Shown piece after piece: positions 62,368 through 64,000 of a stretch of DNA of 64,000 nucleotides (within the stretch, counting starts at the first letter, position 1; every line of letters starts with the position of its first letter). Made by a program: the position numbers and the translations under genes. Below the pieces are notes generated by a model, which saw nothing but the letters and a program-made list of their open reading frames with translations, searched no databases and was not told the DNA's origin. Source of the stretch: Mytilus edulis (Eukaryota > Mollusca > Bivalvia > Mytilida > Mytilidae); the NCBI RefSeq assembly GCF_963676685.1, contig NC_092351.1, forward strand, positions 42,708,733 to 42,772,732, read 5' to 3'.

Positions 62368-64000
62368 ATATACTGAATTACATTTAGAGCATCACTCTTA
62401 CAGAGAACACTTAATTTTTATGATGTTTCTTTTTCTTCATGTTTAACTTTTCAAAAACAAGTGCTGCATTCACTTTTATTAAAGCCATCAGGATAATAAA
62501 CCATCTGACAGTTATCAAAATAAATGTTCAATTCCTAATTATATACAAAACATAAATTTCTGTAAACAAAAAGCTACATCTAAAATATAGGATCTTTAGA
62601 CAAGACTTAAATGTAAACAGAAATTAGAAAAATCCATCCTCTAAAACACATTATCTTTTTATAAGAGTTCAAATCCTAATGGCCTTTAGAGTAAATATTT
62701 TTGAAACTGAAAACCTCTTTTTTCAACAAGTAGAGTAATTACTTTGGGAGGAGTATAAAAACTGAAGGTCCGTTAAACAAAGAACTTCTTACATGACGTA
62801 ATTAAGTACAAGTACATAAACACTCATTACTTTTCAGACTTTTTCACAGTCTGCTGTTCTTTAGTGTGTATCATGCACTTCAGCATTTTTATACTACATA
62901 ACACCTTAATTAATGCACAAGTTCTTTTAATTAAAATTCAATCTTATTTATGTGATAGGGGTAAGAGCAGTCAGTATATCAAATACCCCACTTCTACACT
63001 ATAATTTAAATCTTAAAAATATATCTTATTTTATATCTAATTTACATAAAGTGCTCATTCTTACATTGATAATTTAATTGGATTATTAATTAAAAGTAAT
63101 TAACAGATAATCAAAGTAATCAATACCATATAAATTAATGAATAAATATCATCTAGGACATTTTTAACAGATAGGTAAATCTGATTAGTTTTGGACACTT
63201 AAAACTTAAAAGAAGCTTGAAAAAGTTACTAAATTTCAGCAGTTTCCCAAAGCTTCCATCATTATCTTAGGAATTGCAAATGTGGGGTAGGGATGGGGAC
63301 CCATATCCCATGGGGAGCTTCATATATGATACATGCAAAGACTTTTGACAAATATCACTCCAAACAATTGGTTTAAATGAGAGCCCCCCCCTAAATTACT
63401 AAACATGCATTCAGTTTAATTAAAAGGGGTGGATTATATATAAGTCACAATGTTGTACTATCTTTGTATATGTTCTCAATTTTTTGAATTTCTGGACTGG
63501 ACAACTTTTGGAGTGGAAAAGGTTAAAAGTCTGCATTAACCATAAAAGTATGTTGGCACAGAAATGGACCCTTAAATGGTCTACCGGTATCATACTATGA
63601 CAATGGTATAGATGTAAATATATGGATTTACATGTATAAGTATTATTGTCCATATATTCCATAATGAATTATGGTACATGTATACTTTGCCTGAGTTCCA
63701 TCAGATACTGACTACTATAACAATCTAATATTCAGTGTGTGTATGGCGACACAAACTCTCCTCTTACAATGGTAGGAGTAGTATCACTACATATGATCAA
63801 TATAATATACTCTAAATTTGGTATATTATTACATTTCATCAGTATAAATGGAACACTTAATTAAAAAAAAATTGCCTTTGGTGCTACAAATGATCTATTT
63901 CACCCCAATCAGATAAAAATTACATATACATTTTTTTTCTTTATAAAAATGTCAGATTGTCAGACTTTCCCCAATGGCTATCGTTTTTACAAAAACATTT
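62368..64000. other. No gene recognised
   Basis: AT-rich to the end of the window. I looked for the missing N-terminal YIPF5 exons on the minus strand and found no convincing match. Confidence 0.4.

Overview
The window is a 64 kb, AT-rich piece of animal nuclear DNA, most likely from a bivalve mollusc and probably a mussel (Mytilus-like). The grounds are the dispersed repeats, which I recognise as families common in bivalve genomes: the CTAGAGGCTC / GGTGAGCTAAAA element, the short elements ending in CAGTGGCGGATCCAG, and the retroelement tails ending near CCACATCTTC. The genus is an inference from memory. There are no bacterial operons, and almost every long open frame is accidental.

Bases 1-19,685 are a head-to-tail tandem array of a 1,353 bp unit. 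Each unit carries one U1 snRNA gene on the minus strand, 15 in all: 14 full-length and one cut by a 100-N assembly gap at 3,004-3,103. Units right of about 7.3 kb are essentially identical. The unit has no second RNA gene that I can recognise. The right edge of the array is at 19,685, so the last gene (19,305-19,468) keeps only about 217 bp of the normal upstream spacer. The left edge lies outside the window.

Bases 19,686-26,500 hold mobile and tandem repeats: a 224 bp palindromic-ended element full of GATTA motifs, a 1.49 kb TIR transposon (20,400-21,887) with a GTTCT target duplication, an element with 161 bp internal repeats (23.2-24.06 kb), and a 46 bp minisatellite with four-unit higher-order periodicity (25.1-25.8 kb).

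Bases 26,517-35,334 hold the only recognised protein-coding gene: the last three coding exons of YIPF5 (Yip1-family ER/Golgi membrane protein) on the minus strand, with consistent splice sites and phases. They encode 151 C-terminal residues covering all five predicted membrane segments. The cytosolic N-terminal exons were not found and probably lie right of the window. Its 6.2 kb intron contains a piggyBac-like MITE (30.0-30.3 kb) and a Helitron-like element (31.5-34.36 kb) with another repeat nested in it.

Bases 35.3-64 kb are repeat-rich and contain no gene I can support. Landmarks are a decayed retrotransposon tail with the C-terminal part of a reverse-transcriptase ORF (37.5-38.6 kb), a 47-copy 24 bp minisatellite based on CCATGGTCAACC (43.36-44.47 kb), two other loci built on the same core word (45.2 kb and a 64 bp-unit array at 59.2-60.0 kb), a 1,986 bp element present twice head to tail (50.3-54.29 kb), and several short TIR elements with 5 bp target duplications.

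The strongest biology is the U1 snRNA array. The most unusual structural signals are the recurring ATGGTCAACCAT satellites, the tandem Helitron-like dimer, and a consistent set of elements with CAG..CTG ends and 5 bp target duplications.
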